A stretch of 64,000 nucleotides of DNA, taken from Thermomonospora catenispora (GTDB lineage Bacteria; Actinomycetota; Actinomycetes; Streptosporangiales; Streptosporangiaceae). The DNA lies in NCBI RefSeq assembly GCF_006363815.1, contig NZ_RRYT01000012.1, positions 1 through 64,000 on the forward strand. Reading direction: 5' to 3'. Shown here piece after piece: positions 52,429 through 61,592 of this stretch. How positions within the stretch are numbered: position 1 is the stretch's first letter; every line of letters starts with the position of its first letter. A program made the translations under genes and the position numbers. The notes under the pieces were generated by a model. The model saw nothing but the letters and a program-made list of their open reading frames with translations, was not told the DNA's origin and did not search any database.

Positions 52429-53031
52429 ATGACGACGTACTCACTGCCGGACCTGCCCTACGACTACGCCGCCCTGGAGCCCGCGATCACCGGGGAGATC
52501 CTGGAGCTGCACCACTCCAAGCACCACGCCGCCTACGTCAAGGGCGCCAACGAGACCCTGGAGAAGCTGGAGGAGGCCCGCGCCAAGGAGCAGTACGAGG
52601 GCCTGGTCGGGCTGGAGAAGACGCTGGCGTTCAACCTCTCCGGCCACATCCTGCACTCGATCTTCTGGAAGAACCTCTCCCCCGACGGCGGAGACCGTCC
52701 CGACGGGGAGCTGGCCGCCGCCATCGACGAGCACTTCGGCTCCTTCGAAGCGTTCAAGAGGCAGCTCACCACCGCCACCACCACCGTGCAGGGCTCCGGC
52801 TGGGGCGTGCTGGCCTGGGAGCCGGTCGGCCGGAAGCTGATCGTGCAGCAGGTCTACGACCACCACGGCAACGTCGGCGTCGGCTCGGTTCCGCTGCTGG
52901 TCTTCGACGCCTGGGAGCACGCCTACTACCTGCAGTACCGCAACGTCCGCCCCGACTACGTCGCCAAGCTGTGGGACCTGGTCGACTGGGCCGACGTCGC
53001 GACCCGCTTCGCCGCCGCCGAGAGCGCCTGA
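52429..53031 (+). CDS. sodA: Fe/Mn superoxide dismutase
   Basis: 200 residues of the iron/manganese SOD family. Metal ligands are His27 region ([12 protein letters not shown]), His in [12 protein letters not shown], and Asp/His in [12 protein letters not shown]. It converts superoxide to peroxide and oxygen in the cytoplasm. The GWGVLAWEP and DHHGN blocks are family-typical. Metal preference (Fe or Mn) cannot be read with confidence. ATG 52429 gives the standard [18 protein letters not shown] start. Confidence 0.96.
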   Translation: MTTYSLPDLPYDYAALEPAITGEILELHHSKHHAAYVKGANETLEKLEEARAKEQYEGLVGLEKTLAFNLSGHILHSIFWKNLSPDGGDRPDGELAAAIDEHFGSFEAFKRQLTTATTTVQGSGWGVLAWEPVGRKLIVQQVYDHHGNVGVGSVPLLVFDAWEHAYYLQYRNVRPDYVAKLWDLVDWADVATRFAAAESA

Positions 53032-53055
53032 CCGCACGCGTCGGGCCCACGAGCC

Positions 53056-53119
53056 GCGGCGCCCACCAGGCCGGGATCATGCTCAGGACCCGTTCCTTCC
53101 ACGGCCCGGTGGGCGCCGC
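53056..53119. terminator. Long-loop inverted repeat between sod and recQ
   Basis: GCGGCGCCCACC (53056-53067) and GGTGGGCGCCGC (53108-53119) pair perfectly over 12 bp with a 40-base loop, between two convergent genes. The loop is long for a classic terminator, so the role is tentative. Confidence 0.4.
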
Positions 53120-53147
53120 CCGCATCCCCCTGCGGCCCGCCGCACGA

Positions 53148-55025
53148 TCACGTCGGCGTGTTCGAAGCGGCCTCCGGGGCGGGTCCTTCGCCGGCGGCGA
53201 GGACCTCCAGGACCTGCCGGCCGTATCTGGCGAGCTTGCTCTCCCCCACCCCGGAGACGGCGCCGAGCTCCTGGAGGGTGGCGGGGAGGCGCAGGGCGAT
53301 GTCGCGCAGCGTGGCGTCGTGGAAGACCACATAGGCGGGCACGCCCTGCTCCCTGGCGGTGGCGGCGCGCCAGGCGCGGAGGCGTTCGAAGACCGGCCGG
53401 GCGTGGTCGGGGAGCTCGGCGGGGGCGCGGCGTTCCTTGGCCGCCGTGGCCTTGGCGGTCTTGACGCGTTCGGGGTCGCGGCGCAGCCGGACCGTGCGGC
53501 CTTGGAACAGCACCTCGGCGCTGGCGGGGGTGAGGCCGAGGGTGCCGTAGTCGGACTCCACCGACAGCAGGCCCTGGGCGAGGAGCTGGCGGATGACGCC
53601 GCGCCACTCGCCCGCCTTGAGCTCGGTCCCCACCCCGAACGACTTGAGCGAGTCGTGCCGGTATTGGGCGACCTTGGGGGTGGTCCTGCCCAGCAGGATG
53701 TCGACGATGTGACCGGCGCCGAACCGCTGGCCGCGCTCTCTCCACAGCCTGTGGACGACCGAGAGCACCTTCTGCGCGGCGACGGTGCCGTCCACCGCCT
53801 GCGGGGGCGACAGGCAGGTGTCGCAGTTGCCGCAGGGGGCGGCCTGCTCGCCGAAGTAGTTCAGCAGCTGCACCCGGCGGCACTCGACCGTCTCGCACAG
53901 CGCCAGCATCGCGTCCAGGTGGATGCTCAGCCGGCGGCGGTGCGCCTCGTCGCCCTCGGAGGTGTCGATCAGCCTCCGCTGCTGGACGACGTCGGCCAGA
54001 CCGTAGGCCATCCAGGCGGTGGACGGCAGCCCGTCCCGCCCGGCCCGGCCGGTCTCCTGGTAGTAGCCCTCCACCGACTTGGGCAGATCCAGATGGGCGA
54101 CGAACCGCACGTCGGGCTTGTCGATGCCCATCCCGAACGCGATCGTCGCCACCATCACCAGCCCGTCCTCGCGCAGGAACCGGGCCTGGTGGGCGGCGCG
54201 GGCGCGGGCGTCGAGCCCGGCGTGGTAGGGCAGCGCCTCGATGCCGTTGTCCACCAGCCAGGCGGCGGTCTCCTCCACCGCCGCCCGGGTCAGCCGGTAG
54301 ACGATGCCCGCCTCCCCCGGATGCTCGGTGCGCAGGAACTGCAGCAGCTGCCGTTTGGGGTTGTCCTTGGGGACGATCCGGTACTGGATGTTGGGGCGGT
54401 CGAACCCGGCGACGAAGCGGCGGGCGTCCTCCAGGTGCAGCCGCTGCGCGATCTCGGCGCAGGTGGCGGGGGTGGCGGTCGCGGTGAGCGCGATGCGCGG
54501 CACGTCCGGCCAGCGTTCGTGCAGGTCGGACAGCTCCAGGTAATCGGGCCGGAAGTCGTGGCCCCACTGGGCGACGCAGTGCGCCTCGTCGATGGCGAAC
54601 AGCGAGATCCGCCCCTTGTCCAGCAGCCGCCGGGTCTGCTCCAGCCGGAGCCGCTCCGGGGCCAGATACAGCAGGTCCAGCTCGCCGGCCGTGAACTGGG
54701 CCTCCACGACGCGGCGCTCGCCCGGGTCCTGGGCGGAGTTGAGGAACCCGGCCCGCACCCCCGCCGCGCGCAGCGCCTCCACCTGGTCCTGCATGAGCGC
54801 GATCAACGGGGAGACGACCACGCCCACGCCGTCGCGGACCAGCGCCGGGATCTGGTAGCACAGCGATTTGCCGCCGCCGGTGGGCATCAGCACCAGCGCG
54901 TCCCCGCCGGCGATGACGTGCTCGATGATCTCCTGCTGGCCGGGGCGGAAGGAGTCGTAGCCGAAGACGCGGGCGAGCACCCGCGACGCTTCGCTCACCG
55001 CGGAGCCGGTATCAGGGGCGGTCAC
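53148..55025 (-). CDS. recQ: ATP-dependent DNA helicase RecQ
   Basis: 625 residues: helicase motif [13 protein letters not shown], motif [20 protein letters not shown], motif [15 protein letters not shown] zinc cluster (CETVECRR, then CGNCDTC), winged helix, and a C-terminal HRDC domain ([18 protein letters not shown]). It unwinds recombination and repair intermediates. Architecture is full length. It is followed (56 bases beyond its start) by the SMR gene on the same strand, but unrelated in function. Confidence 0.96.
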   Translation of the reverse strand: MTAPDTGSAVSEASRVLARVFGYDSFRPGQQEIIEHVIAGGDALVLMPTGGGKSLCYQIPALVRDGVGVVVSPLIALMQDQVEALRAAGVRAGFLNSAQDPGERRVVEAQFTAGELDLLYLAPERLRLEQTRRLLDKGRISLFAIDEAHCVAQWGHDFRPDYLELSDLHERWPDVPRIALTATATPATCAEIAQRLHLEDARRFVAGFDRPNIQYRIVPKDNPKRQLLQFLRTEHPGEAGIVYRLTRAAVEETAAWLVDNGIEALPYHAGLDARARAAHQARFLREDGLVMVATIAFGMGIDKPDVRFVAHLDLPKSVEGYYQETGRAGRDGLPSTAWMAYGLADVVQQRRLIDTSEGDEAHRRRLSIHLDAMLALCETVECRRVQLLNYFGEQAAPCGNCDTCLSPPQAVDGTVAAQKVLSVVHRLWRERGQRFGAGHIVDILLGRTTPKVAQYRHDSLKSFGVGTELKAGEWRGVIRQLLAQGLLSVESDYGTLGLTPASAEVLFQGRTVRLRRDPERVKTAKATAAKERRAPAELPDHARPVFERLRAWRAATAREQGVPAYVVFHDATLRDIALRLPATLQELGAVSGVGESKLARYGRQVLEVLAAGEGPAPEAASNTPT

Positions 55026-55088
55026 CCGCCCACTGTATGAGCCTCCGGGAGGTCCGCACGCCCCGAAGCCGCCGCTGGGGAAAACCGT

Positions 55089-55403
55089 TCAGGCGAGCCT
55101 GGCCAGCACGACGCCCGTGACGATCAGGCCGAGCGCGGCGATCCGGCCGGCGTTGACCGGGTCGTCGTCGAGCACGACGCCGAGGGTGACGGCGCCCACC
55201 GCGCCGATGCCGGTGAAGACCGCGTAGGCGGTGCCGACCGGCACCGTGTCCATCGCCTTGGACAGCAGCCAGACCGCCCCGGCCGCCAGCAGGAAACAGA
55301 TCACCGTGGGCAGGGGCCGGGTGAAGTTCTCGGTCGGTTTGATGCTCTGCGACCAGGCCGCCTCCACCAGCCCCGCCAGCAGCAGCGCCGTCCAGCCGGT
55401 CAT
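55089..55403 (-). CDS. SMR-family exporter, SugE/Gdx-like
   Basis: 104 residues, four membrane helices, with the essential Glu in helix 1 (LLAGLVEAAWSQSIKPTENF). The helix-1 W-S-x-x-I-K pattern and PVGTAYAVFTGIGAVGAVTL are closer to SugE/guanidinium exporters than to EmrE drug exporters. ATG 55403 overlaps the azoreductase stop (ATGA), so the two form one operon under the divergent TetR regulator. Confidence 0.88.
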   Translation of the reverse strand: MTGWTALLLAGLVEAAWSQSIKPTENFTRPLPTVICFLLAAGAVWLLSKAMDTVPVGTAYAVFTGIGAVGAVTLGVVLDDDPVNAGRIAALGLIVTGVVLARLA

Positions 55404-56044
55404 CGCGCCGCCTCCTGCCGGACGCGCCGCCTGGCGGCGGCGTGCGAGGCGGCGTGCCGGTCGCGCAGATGCGCCAGCTCAGGGTCGATCAGGGCGTTGA
55501 CCAGCTCGGCGTGGATGAAGGTCACGTCCTCGACGGCGAAGTGGCCCCTGAGGAAGTCCCGCAGGAAGCGCTCTTGGTGGTCCACCGGTTCACGGGGCGT
55601 TCCGGGCCCGTAGGCGCCGCCGCGGGCGCTGGTCACCACGAAGCGGCGGCCGGCCAGCGACATGCGCGGGAAGGTCACCTGGTCCAGCCACGCCTTGAGC
55701 GAGGAGGGGATCGAGAAGTTGTACATCGGCGTGCCGATGAGCACGACGTCGGCGGCGACCAGTTCGTTCAGCAGCGGCTCGACGATCTTCCAGGCCGCCC
55801 GCTGGGCGGGCGTGCGGGCGGCCTCGTGGTAGCGGGAGACGTCGGTGATCCGGTGCCGCAGGATGTGGTCGCACAGTTGCGTCCACGCCTCGTCGATGTG
55901 CGGGACGGGGTCGGCCGCCAGGTCGCGGTAGGTGTAGGCGGCGCCCGGGCGGGCCGCTAGCCAGGCGTCGGCGAACGCCCGGGACAGCTCCCGGGAGAAG
56001 GAGTTGCGCCGGGCGCTGGCGTCCAGGTGCAGCAGATGGCTCAT
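55400..56044 (-). CDS. FMN-dependent NADH-azoreductase (AzoR-type)
   Basis: 214 residues of a flavodoxin-fold reductase: LHLDASARRNSFSRELSRAF (FMN phosphate loop), GTPMYNFSIPSSLKAWLDQV (the AzoR signature) and SARGGAYGPGTPRE. It reduces azo compounds and quinones with NADH. ATG 56044 has GGGGGGAG upstream. It is the first gene of a pair with the SMR exporter, facing a TetR gene across two operators: a detoxify-and-export unit. Confidence 0.9.
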   Translation of the reverse strand: MSHLLHLDASARRNSFSRELSRAFADAWLAARPGAAYTYRDLAADPVPHIDEAWTQLCDHILRHRITDVSRYHEAARTPAQRAAWKIVEPLLNELVAADVVLIGTPMYNFSIPSSLKAWLDQVTFPRMSLAGRRFVVTSARGGAYGPGTPREPVDHQERFLRDFLRGHFAVEDVTFIHAELVNALIDPELAHLRDRHAASHAAARRRVRQEAAR

Positions 56045-56067
56045 GGGGCTCCCCCCTCCAGATATGT

Positions 56068-56115
56068 GGACACACTGTCCGCTTAGCACGCTACCAATAA
56101 GCGGACACAGCGTCC
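56068..56115. promoter_or_regulatory. Paired TetR operators between azoR and tetR genes
   Basis: Two related palindromes: GGACACACTGTCC (56068-56080, perfect arms GGACA/TGTCC) and GGACACAGCGTCC (56103-56115). The DNA between carries TCCGCTTA...TAAGCGGA, so the two sites are mirror-related. This fits two dimers of the neighbouring TetR protein controlling both directions. Confidence 0.75.
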
Positions 56116-56130
56116 AGATAGACTTCGGGC

Positions 56131-56685
56131 ATGGAGCGAGCCGACGCCGCGCGCAACCGCGCCAAGATCCTGGAGGCGGCCGAACGGCTGTTCGCCGAGA
56201 AGGGCGCGCCGAACGTGACCATGGACGACATCGCGCGCGCCGCCGGGGTGGGCCGCGGCACCCTCTACCGGCGCTATCCGGACCGCGCCTCCATCGCCGT
56301 CGCGCTCCTGGACGAGCATGAGCGGGCCCTGCAGGAGAAACTGCTGCACGGGGACCCTCCCCTGGGCCCCGGCGCCCCTCCCGCCGAGCGGCTGGCCGCC
56401 TTCTACGCCGCCATGGTGGAGCTCCTGGAAGACCACGCCCACCTGGTGCTCGGCGCGGAGACCGGTCGTTCCCGCTTCGAGGTCGGCGCCTACGGGTTCT
56501 GGCGGGCGCACGTGCGCTCACTGGTGAGCGCCGCCGGCGTCCCCGAGCCCGAGGCCCTGGTGGACGTACTGCTCGCACCGCTGGCCCCGGAGGTGTACAC
56601 CTACCAGCGCCGCGACCGGGGGCTGACCCCCGCCCAGATCACCGCCGCCCTGTCCCGCCTGGCCCGCGTCCTGGCGCCCGCCTGA
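56131..56685 (+). CDS. TetR/AcrR-family repressor
   Basis: 184 residues. N-terminal helix-turn-helix: ILEAAERLFAEKGAPNVTMD, DIARAAGVGRGTLYRRYPDR. The ligand domain is all-helical. It is divergent from azoR-SMR with two palindromic operators between, so it very likely represses that pair and itself until a quinone, azo dye or cationic drug binds. Confidence 0.93.
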   Translation: MERADAARNRAKILEAAERLFAEKGAPNVTMDDIARAAGVGRGTLYRRYPDRASIAVALLDEHERALQEKLLHGDPPLGPGAPPAERLAAFYAAMVELLEDHAHLVLGAETGRSRFEVGAYGFWRAHVRSLVSAAGVPEPEALVDVLLAPLAPEVYTYQRRDRGLTPAQITAALSRLARVLAPA

Positions 56686-56711
56686 CGCGGGCGGAACCGG
56701 CGGCGCACCGG

Positions 56712-57467
56712 CTACAGGCGGCGCAGCACGGCCTGTTTGGCGAGGGTGAACTCCTCCTCGGTGAGCACGCCGCGCCGGCGCAGTTCGCCCAGTTCGCGCA
56801 GCCGGCGCAACAATGCGTCCACGTCGTGTTCGCCTTCGGAGGCGGTGTCGCGGCCGGGGACGTTCGCCGGCGAGTCGGCGTCGGACGCCGGACGCGGCGT
56901 CCCGTAGGGATGGGGCAGCCGGGCGGTCACCGCGGCCGCCACCAGCGGAGCGGTCCCGCCGTCGCCGAAGGTCCACGCCAGGCAGGAGGGGTCTTTTTCC
57001 GGAGGCAGCCTGCCGGGCTCGCCGCCGGTGGTGAACCGCAGGCAGCCGTAGTCGGTGAAGGTGGCGCGCTCCCACTCCACGCTCACCAGATCCCCCACCC
57101 GGAACAGGCGCGGCCCGACGCTCCGCTTGCCGGCGGACGCCGAGGAGTTCCACTCCAGCCGGACGTGCTCGCCGTCGAAGGTCACCGTCCCGTCCCCCAC
57201 CGAGACCCTCAGCGGGACATCCGGCCCGGGCATCAGGTAGCGGTCGGTGGGCCCGTCGGGGACCTGCTCCACGATGCGGCAGTTGCGCACGTCGTCGACC
57301 AGGAGCTCGGCGAGGGCGAACGCGTCGGGCTCCACGACGAGCCGGTAGGGGTCGGCGTCGTCGGGCAGCCACCCGGCGACGGCCTGGGTGAAGGGGTCGG
57401 CACCGCCCTCCGGCACCGGGATGTTGCATGTTACATTCAACAGTGCAAGGACCATGCTCCCGTCCAC
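56712..57467 (-). CDS. DUF4429/SHOCT-domain protein
   Basis: 251 residues in the longest form. The middle (VSVGDGTVTFDGEHVRLEWN, VGDLVSVEWERATFTDYGCL) matches DUF4429, a PH-like fold; the end (LGELRRRGVLTEEEFTLAKQ) is a SHOCT domain. Function is unknown. The start is uncertain: the 57467 GTG and 57455 ATG place the GntR operator inside the coding region, so a later start such as GTG 57413 is possible. It is divergent from the transhydrogenase operon. Confidence 0.75.
   Translation of the reverse strand: MDGSMVLALLNVTCNIPVPEGGADPFTQAVAGWLPDDADPYRLVVEPDAFALAELLVDDVRNCRIVEQVPDGPTDRYLMPGPDVPLRVSVGDGTVTFDGEHVRLEWNSSASAGKRSVGPRLFRVGDLVSVEWERATFTDYGCLRFTTGGEPGRLPPEKDPSCLAWTFGDGGTAPLVAAAVTARLPHPYGTPRPASDADSPANVPGRDTASEGEHDVDALLRRLRELGELRRRGVLTEEEFTLAKQAVLRRL
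57424..57440. promoter_or_regulatory. Palindromic operator, probably for the GntR regulator of the operon
   Basis: TTGCATGTTACATTCAA is a 17-base palindrome with arms TTGxATGT and ACATxCAA matching at 7 of 8 positions, like FadR-type GntR operators (ATGT-N-ACAT core). It lies 81-97 bases upstream of the transhydrogenase start, and the GntR gene is the last of that operon, supporting autoregulation. Confidence 0.65.
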
Positions 57468-57520
57468 GGCGTCGGCCGGGGCCGCCCCGGCCGCGGGCGG
57501 AGATCGAGGAGGGCCAGAGA

Positions 57521-58807
57521 GTGCACACCCAACCCGTCCGCCCCGAGACGATCTTCACCTACGGCTCACCCGCCCTGAAGTTCGGCGCCGGGGCCGCCGA
57601 GGAGATCGGCCACGACCTGTCCCGGCTGGGAGTGCGCCGGGCGCTGGTGGTGACCGACCCCGGAGTGGCCGCCACCGGGCATCCCCAGCGGATCGCCGAC
57701 CGGATGGCCGAGCACGGCATCGAGACCCGCATCTACGACGGCGTCCACGTCGAGCCCACCGACAAGAGCCTGAACCAGGCCATCGACCACGCCCAGGGCA
57801 CCGGGCCGTGGGACGCGTTCGTGGCGGTCGGCGGCGGCTCCAGCATCGACACCGCCAAGGCCGTCAACCTGCTGCTCACCAACCCCGGCGGCCTGATGGA
57901 CTACGTCAACGCGCCGGTGGGGGCCGCGCAGGCGCCGACCCAGCCGCTCAAGCCGCTGGTCGCCGTCCCCACCACCACCGGGACGGGCTCGGAGAGCACC
58001 ACGATCTGCGTGCTGGACGTGCTGTCGCTGAAGGTCAAGACCGGCATCAGCCACGCCTGGCTGCGCCCGACGATGGCGGTGGTGGACCCGGAGCTGACCG
58101 TCACCCAGCCGCCGGAGGTGACGGCCTGCGCCGGGATGGACATCCTGTGCCACGCGCTGGAGAGCTACACCGCCCGCTGGTACGCCTCGTACGAGCGCAA
58201 GACCCCCGAGCAGCGGGTGCCCTACTGCGGCGCGAACCCGATCTCCGACATGTGGGCCGAGCAGGCGCTGCGGCTGCTGTCCCGCTCGTTCCGCACGGCC
58301 GTGCGCGAACCGGAGAACCTGGAGGCCCGCACCGAGATGGCGCTGGCCGCCACGATGGCCGGGCTCGGGTTCGGCAACGCCGGCGTGCACATCCCGCACG
58401 CCAACGCCTACCCGATCGCCGGGCGGGTGAAGGAGTTCCGCCCCGCCGGCTACCCCGACGCCGAGCCGCTGGTGCCGCACGGGATGTCGGTGTCGCTGAC
58501 GGCCCCGGAGGCGTTCCGCTTCACCTTCTCCGCCGCCCCCGACCGGCACGTGCGGGCCGCCGAGCTGCTGGACCCGTCGCTGCCCCGACCGAACGACCCG
58601 GCCGAGCACCTGCCGAGCGCCCTGATGCGGCTGATGCGCGACATCGGCATCCCCAACGGCATCGGCGACGTCGGCTACACCGATCGGGACGTCCCCGCCC
58701 TGGTGGAGGGCGCGCTCGCGCAACAGCGCCTGCTGGCCACCGCGCCCCGCGAGGTCACCGCCGACGACCTGGCGGGCATCTTCACCCGCTCCCTGGCGCT
58801 GTGGTGA
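57521..58807 (+). CDS. Iron-containing alcohol dehydrogenase, hydroxyacid-oxoacid transhydrogenase type
   Basis: 428 residues. Segments match the ADHFE1/HOT branch: ALKFGAGAAEEIGHDLSRLG, HVEPTDKSLNQAIDHAQ, VAVGGGSSIDTAKAVNLL, VPTTTGTGSESTT. The metal site is DILCHALESYT, then GFGNAGVHIPHANAYPI and LVPHGMSVSLT. HOT oxidises 4-hydroxybutyrate to succinic semialdehyde while reducing 2-oxoglutarate to D-2-hydroxyglutarate, with bound NAD recycled internally. GTG 57521 has GGAGGG eight bases upstream. The next gene, overlapping by GTGA, encodes a D-2-hydroxyglutarate dehydrogenase-like protein. Confidence 0.85.
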   Translation: MHTQPVRPETIFTYGSPALKFGAGAAEEIGHDLSRLGVRRALVVTDPGVAATGHPQRIADRMAEHGIETRIYDGVHVEPTDKSLNQAIDHAQGTGPWDAFVAVGGGSSIDTAKAVNLLLTNPGGLMDYVNAPVGAAQAPTQPLKPLVAVPTTTGTGSESTTICVLDVLSLKVKTGISHAWLRPTMAVVDPELTVTQPPEVTACAGMDILCHALESYTARWYASYERKTPEQRVPYCGANPISDMWAEQALRLLSRSFRTAVREPENLEARTEMALAATMAGLGFGNAGVHIPHANAYPIAGRVKEFRPAGYPDAEPLVPHGMSVSLTAPEAFRFTFSAAPDRHVRAAELLDPSLPRPNDPAEHLPSALMRLMRDIGIPNGIGDVGYTDRDVPALVEGALAQQRLLATAPREVTADDLAGIFTRSLALW

Positions 58808-61581
58808 CCGCCGTGCACGCCCCCGAAGAGATCGCCGACGCGCTGCGGCGGGCCGGACTGGCCGAGGTCGACGCCTCCACGCGGCGCCGGGCCGAGTACT
58901 CCGCCGACGCCTCGCTGTACCGGGTGGTGCCGCAGGTGGTGGCGTTCCCCCGGGCGGCGGACGAGGTGATCGCCGCGGTGGAGACCTGCCGGTCGCTGGG
59001 CGTCCCGCTGACCGCCCGCGGCGCGGGCACCTCGATCGCGGGCAACGCCGTCGGCCCGGGGGTGGTGCTGGACTTCTCCCGGCACATGCGGCGGATCCTC
59101 CGCATCGACCCCGACGCCGCGACCGCGACGGTCGAGCCGGGGGTGATCCTGGACGACCTGCAACGGGCGGCCGGGCGGCACGGCCTGCGGTTCGGGCCCG
59201 ACCCCTCCACGCACAGCCGGTGCACGATCGGCGGGATGATCGGCAACAACGCGTGCGGGTCGCGGGCCCTGGGGTTCGGGCGGACCAGCGACAACGTGAC
59301 GGCGCTGGACGTGATCGCCGGGACCGGGGAGCGGCTGGACCTGCGGCACGGCGCCGACGCGGCCTCCTCGCCCACGCTGAGCGCGCTGACGAAGGTCGTG
59401 CAGGGCGGCCTGGCGACGATCCGCACCGAGCTGGGCCGGTTCGGCCGGCAGATCTCCGGCTACTCGCTGGAGCACCTGCTGCCCGAGCGGGGCTTCGACC
59501 CGGCCCGGGCGTTCGTGGGCAGCGAGGGCACCTGGGGCGTGCTGCTGGAGGCGACCGTCCGCCTGGTGCCCGTCCCGCGGCGGCCGTTGCTGGTGGTGCT
59601 GGGCTATCCGGACATGGCGGCGGCGGCGGACGCGGTGCCGCGGGTGCTGCCGTACCGGCCGATCGCCGCCGAAGGGCTGGACGCTCGGATCGTGGAGGTG
59701 GTGCGGCGGCTGCGGGGCGCGGCGGCCGTCCCCGAGCTGCCGCGCGGCGGCGGCTGGCTGTTCGTGGAGCTGGCCGAGGGCGACCCCGCGGCACTGGCGG
59801 CCGACGCCGAGGCGCTCGACCACCGCGTCGTGCGCGACCCGGCGGAGGCGGCGACGCTGTGGCGGATCCGGGAGGACGGCGCCGGGCTGGCGGCCCGCTC
59901 CCGCGGCGGGCGGCTCTCCCACGCCGGCTGGGAGGACGCGGCCGTGCCGCCCGAACGGCTCGGCGACTACCTGCGGGACTTCGAGGCCCTGATGGCCGAG
60001 CGGGGACTGTCGGGCACCCCGTACGGGCACTTCGGCGACGGCTGCGTGCACGTGCGGATCGACTTCCCGCTGGACCGGCCGGGCGGGGTCGCGCTCTTCC
60101 GCGAGTTCCTGACGGACGCGGCGAGGCTGGTGGCCGAGCACGGCGGGTCGATGTCCGGGGAGCACGGCGACGGCCGGGCCCGCGGCGAGCTGCTGCCGCT
60201 GATGTACTCACCGGCCGCGCTGCGCCTGTTCGAGCGGGTCAAAGGGGTGTTCGACCCCGATGAGACGCTCAATCCGGGGGTGCTGGTGCGGCCCCGGCCC
60301 GTGGACGCCGATCTGCGGGTGCCGGCCGCGGCGCCGCTGCGGCGCGGGCTGGCGTTCGCCTACCCCCACGACGGGGGCGACTTCACCAACGCGGTGCACC
60401 GCTGCACCGGGGTGGGCAAGTGCCGCGCCGACCTGACCGGCTCCGGCGGGGTCATGTGCCCCTCCTACCTGGCCACCCGGGACGAGAAGGACTCCACGCG
60501 CGGCCGCGCCCGGGTGCTGCAGGAGATGGCGAACGGCTCCCTGGTGCGCGGCTGGCGGGCCCCCGAGGTGCAGCAGGCGCTGGAACTGTGCCTGGCCTGC
60601 AAGGGCTGCTCGTCGGACTGCCCGACCGGGGTGGACATGGCGACCTACAAGGCTGAGGCGCTCTACCAGCGGTACCGGCGACGGCTCCGCCCCATGTCGC
60701 ACTACGTGCTGGGCGGCCTGCCCCGGCTGGCGCGGCTGGCGTCACGGGCCCCGGGCCTGGCCAACCGGCTGCTGTCGAGCCCGCTGGCGGGTGCGGGCAA
60801 GCGGCTGGCGGGGGTGGATCCGCGCCGCGACCTGCCGCTGCTGGCGCCCCGGACGTTCCGGGAGTGGTTCTCGGCGCGGCCGGCGGCGCCCGGTGACCCC
60901 GTGGTGCTGTGGGTGGACACCTTCACCGACCACTTCACCCCCCACGTGGGGGTCGCGGCGGTCCGGGTGCTGGAGAGCGCCGGGTTCTCGGTGCGGATCC
61001 CCGAGCCCGGCCTGTGCTGCGGCCTCACCTACATCTCCACGGGCCGGCTGGACGTCGCCCGCCGCATGCTCCGCCGCTGCGTCACCGCGCTGACCCCGCA
61101 CGCGGAGGCCGGCACCCCGATCGTCGGGCTGGAGCCCTCCTGCACGGCCGTGTTCCGCTCCGACGCCGTGCATCTGCTCGGCGGCGCCGCGGTCCCCGCG
61201 GTCCGCACCCTGGCCGAGCTGCTGCTGAACCGGGACGGCTGGACGCCTCCCGACCTGTCCGGAGTGACCGCCGTGGCGCAGCCGCACTGCCATCACCACG
61301 CCGTCATGGGCTGGGACGCCGACCGCGCTCTGCTGGAACGCTCCGGCGCCGCGGTCCGGGCGGTGGGCGGCTGCTGCGGCCTGGCCGGCAACTTCGGCGT
61401 CGAACGCGGTCACTACGAGGTCAGCGTGGCGGTGGCCGAGACCGCCCTGCTGCCGGCCGTGCGGGCCGCGGGCCCGGAGGCGACCGTGCTGGCCGACGGG
61501 TTCTCCTGCCGCACCCAACTGGCCGCCCTGGGCGACCGCCACGCCGTACACTTGGCCGAGCTCCTGGCCACCGCAACGTGA
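58804..61581 (+). CDS. FAD/FeS D-2-hydroxyacid (D-2-hydroxyglutarate) dehydrogenase, YdiJ-like
   Basis: 925 residues in three parts. PCMH-type FAD domain: TARGAGTSIAGNAVGPGVVL, DPSTHSRCTIGGMIGNNACG; the FAD-linked C-domain has YGHFGDGCVHVRIDF and GEHGDGRARGELL. Two 4Fe-4S clusters: CTGVGKC...MCPSY and CLACKGCSSDCPTG. CCG domains: LCCGLTYISTG and GGCCGLAGNFG. This is the domain order of E. coli YdiJ, a D-2-hydroxyglutarate dehydrogenase. It would return D-2-hydroxyglutarate, made by the upstream transhydrogenase, to 2-oxoglutarate, passing electrons to a carrier. GTG 58804 overlaps the previous stop. Confidence 0.88.
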   Translation: MTAVHAPEEIADALRRAGLAEVDASTRRRAEYSADASLYRVVPQVVAFPRAADEVIAAVETCRSLGVPLTARGAGTSIAGNAVGPGVVLDFSRHMRRILRIDPDAATATVEPGVILDDLQRAAGRHGLRFGPDPSTHSRCTIGGMIGNNACGSRALGFGRTSDNVTALDVIAGTGERLDLRHGADAASSPTLSALTKVVQGGLATIRTELGRFGRQISGYSLEHLLPERGFDPARAFVGSEGTWGVLLEATVRLVPVPRRPLLVVLGYPDMAAAADAVPRVLPYRPIAAEGLDARIVEVVRRLRGAAAVPELPRGGGWLFVELAEGDPAALAADAEALDHRVVRDPAEAATLWRIREDGAGLAARSRGGRLSHAGWEDAAVPPERLGDYLRDFEALMAERGLSGTPYGHFGDGCVHVRIDFPLDRPGGVALFREFLTDAARLVAEHGGSMSGEHGDGRARGELLPLMYSPAALRLFERVKGVFDPDETLNPGVLVRPRPVDADLRVPAAAPLRRGLAFAYPHDGGDFTNAVHRCTGVGKCRADLTGSGGVMCPSYLATRDEKDSTRGRARVLQEMANGSLVRGWRAPEVQQALELCLACKGCSSDCPTGVDMATYKAEALYQRYRRRLRPMSHYVLGGLPRLARLASRAPGLANRLLSSPLAGAGKRLAGVDPRRDLPLLAPRTFREWFSARPAAPGDPVVLWVDTFTDHFTPHVGVAAVRVLESAGFSVRIPEPGLCCGLTYISTGRLDVARRMLRRCVTALTPHAEAGTPIVGLEPSCTAVFRSDAVHLLGGAAVPAVRTLAELLLNRDGWTPPDLSGVTAVAQPHCHHHAVMGWDADRALLERSGAAVRAVGGCCGLAGNFGVERGHYEVSVAVAETALLPAVRAAGPEATVLADGFSCRTQLAALGDRHAVHLAELLATAT

Positions 61582-61592
61582 GAGGACCCGCG

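Noticed and set aside
57388-58803. N-terminal extension of the D-2-hydroxyacid dehydrogenase frame
   Set aside because: Overlaps the whole transhydrogenase gene in another frame; the GTGA overlap at 58804 gives the natural start.
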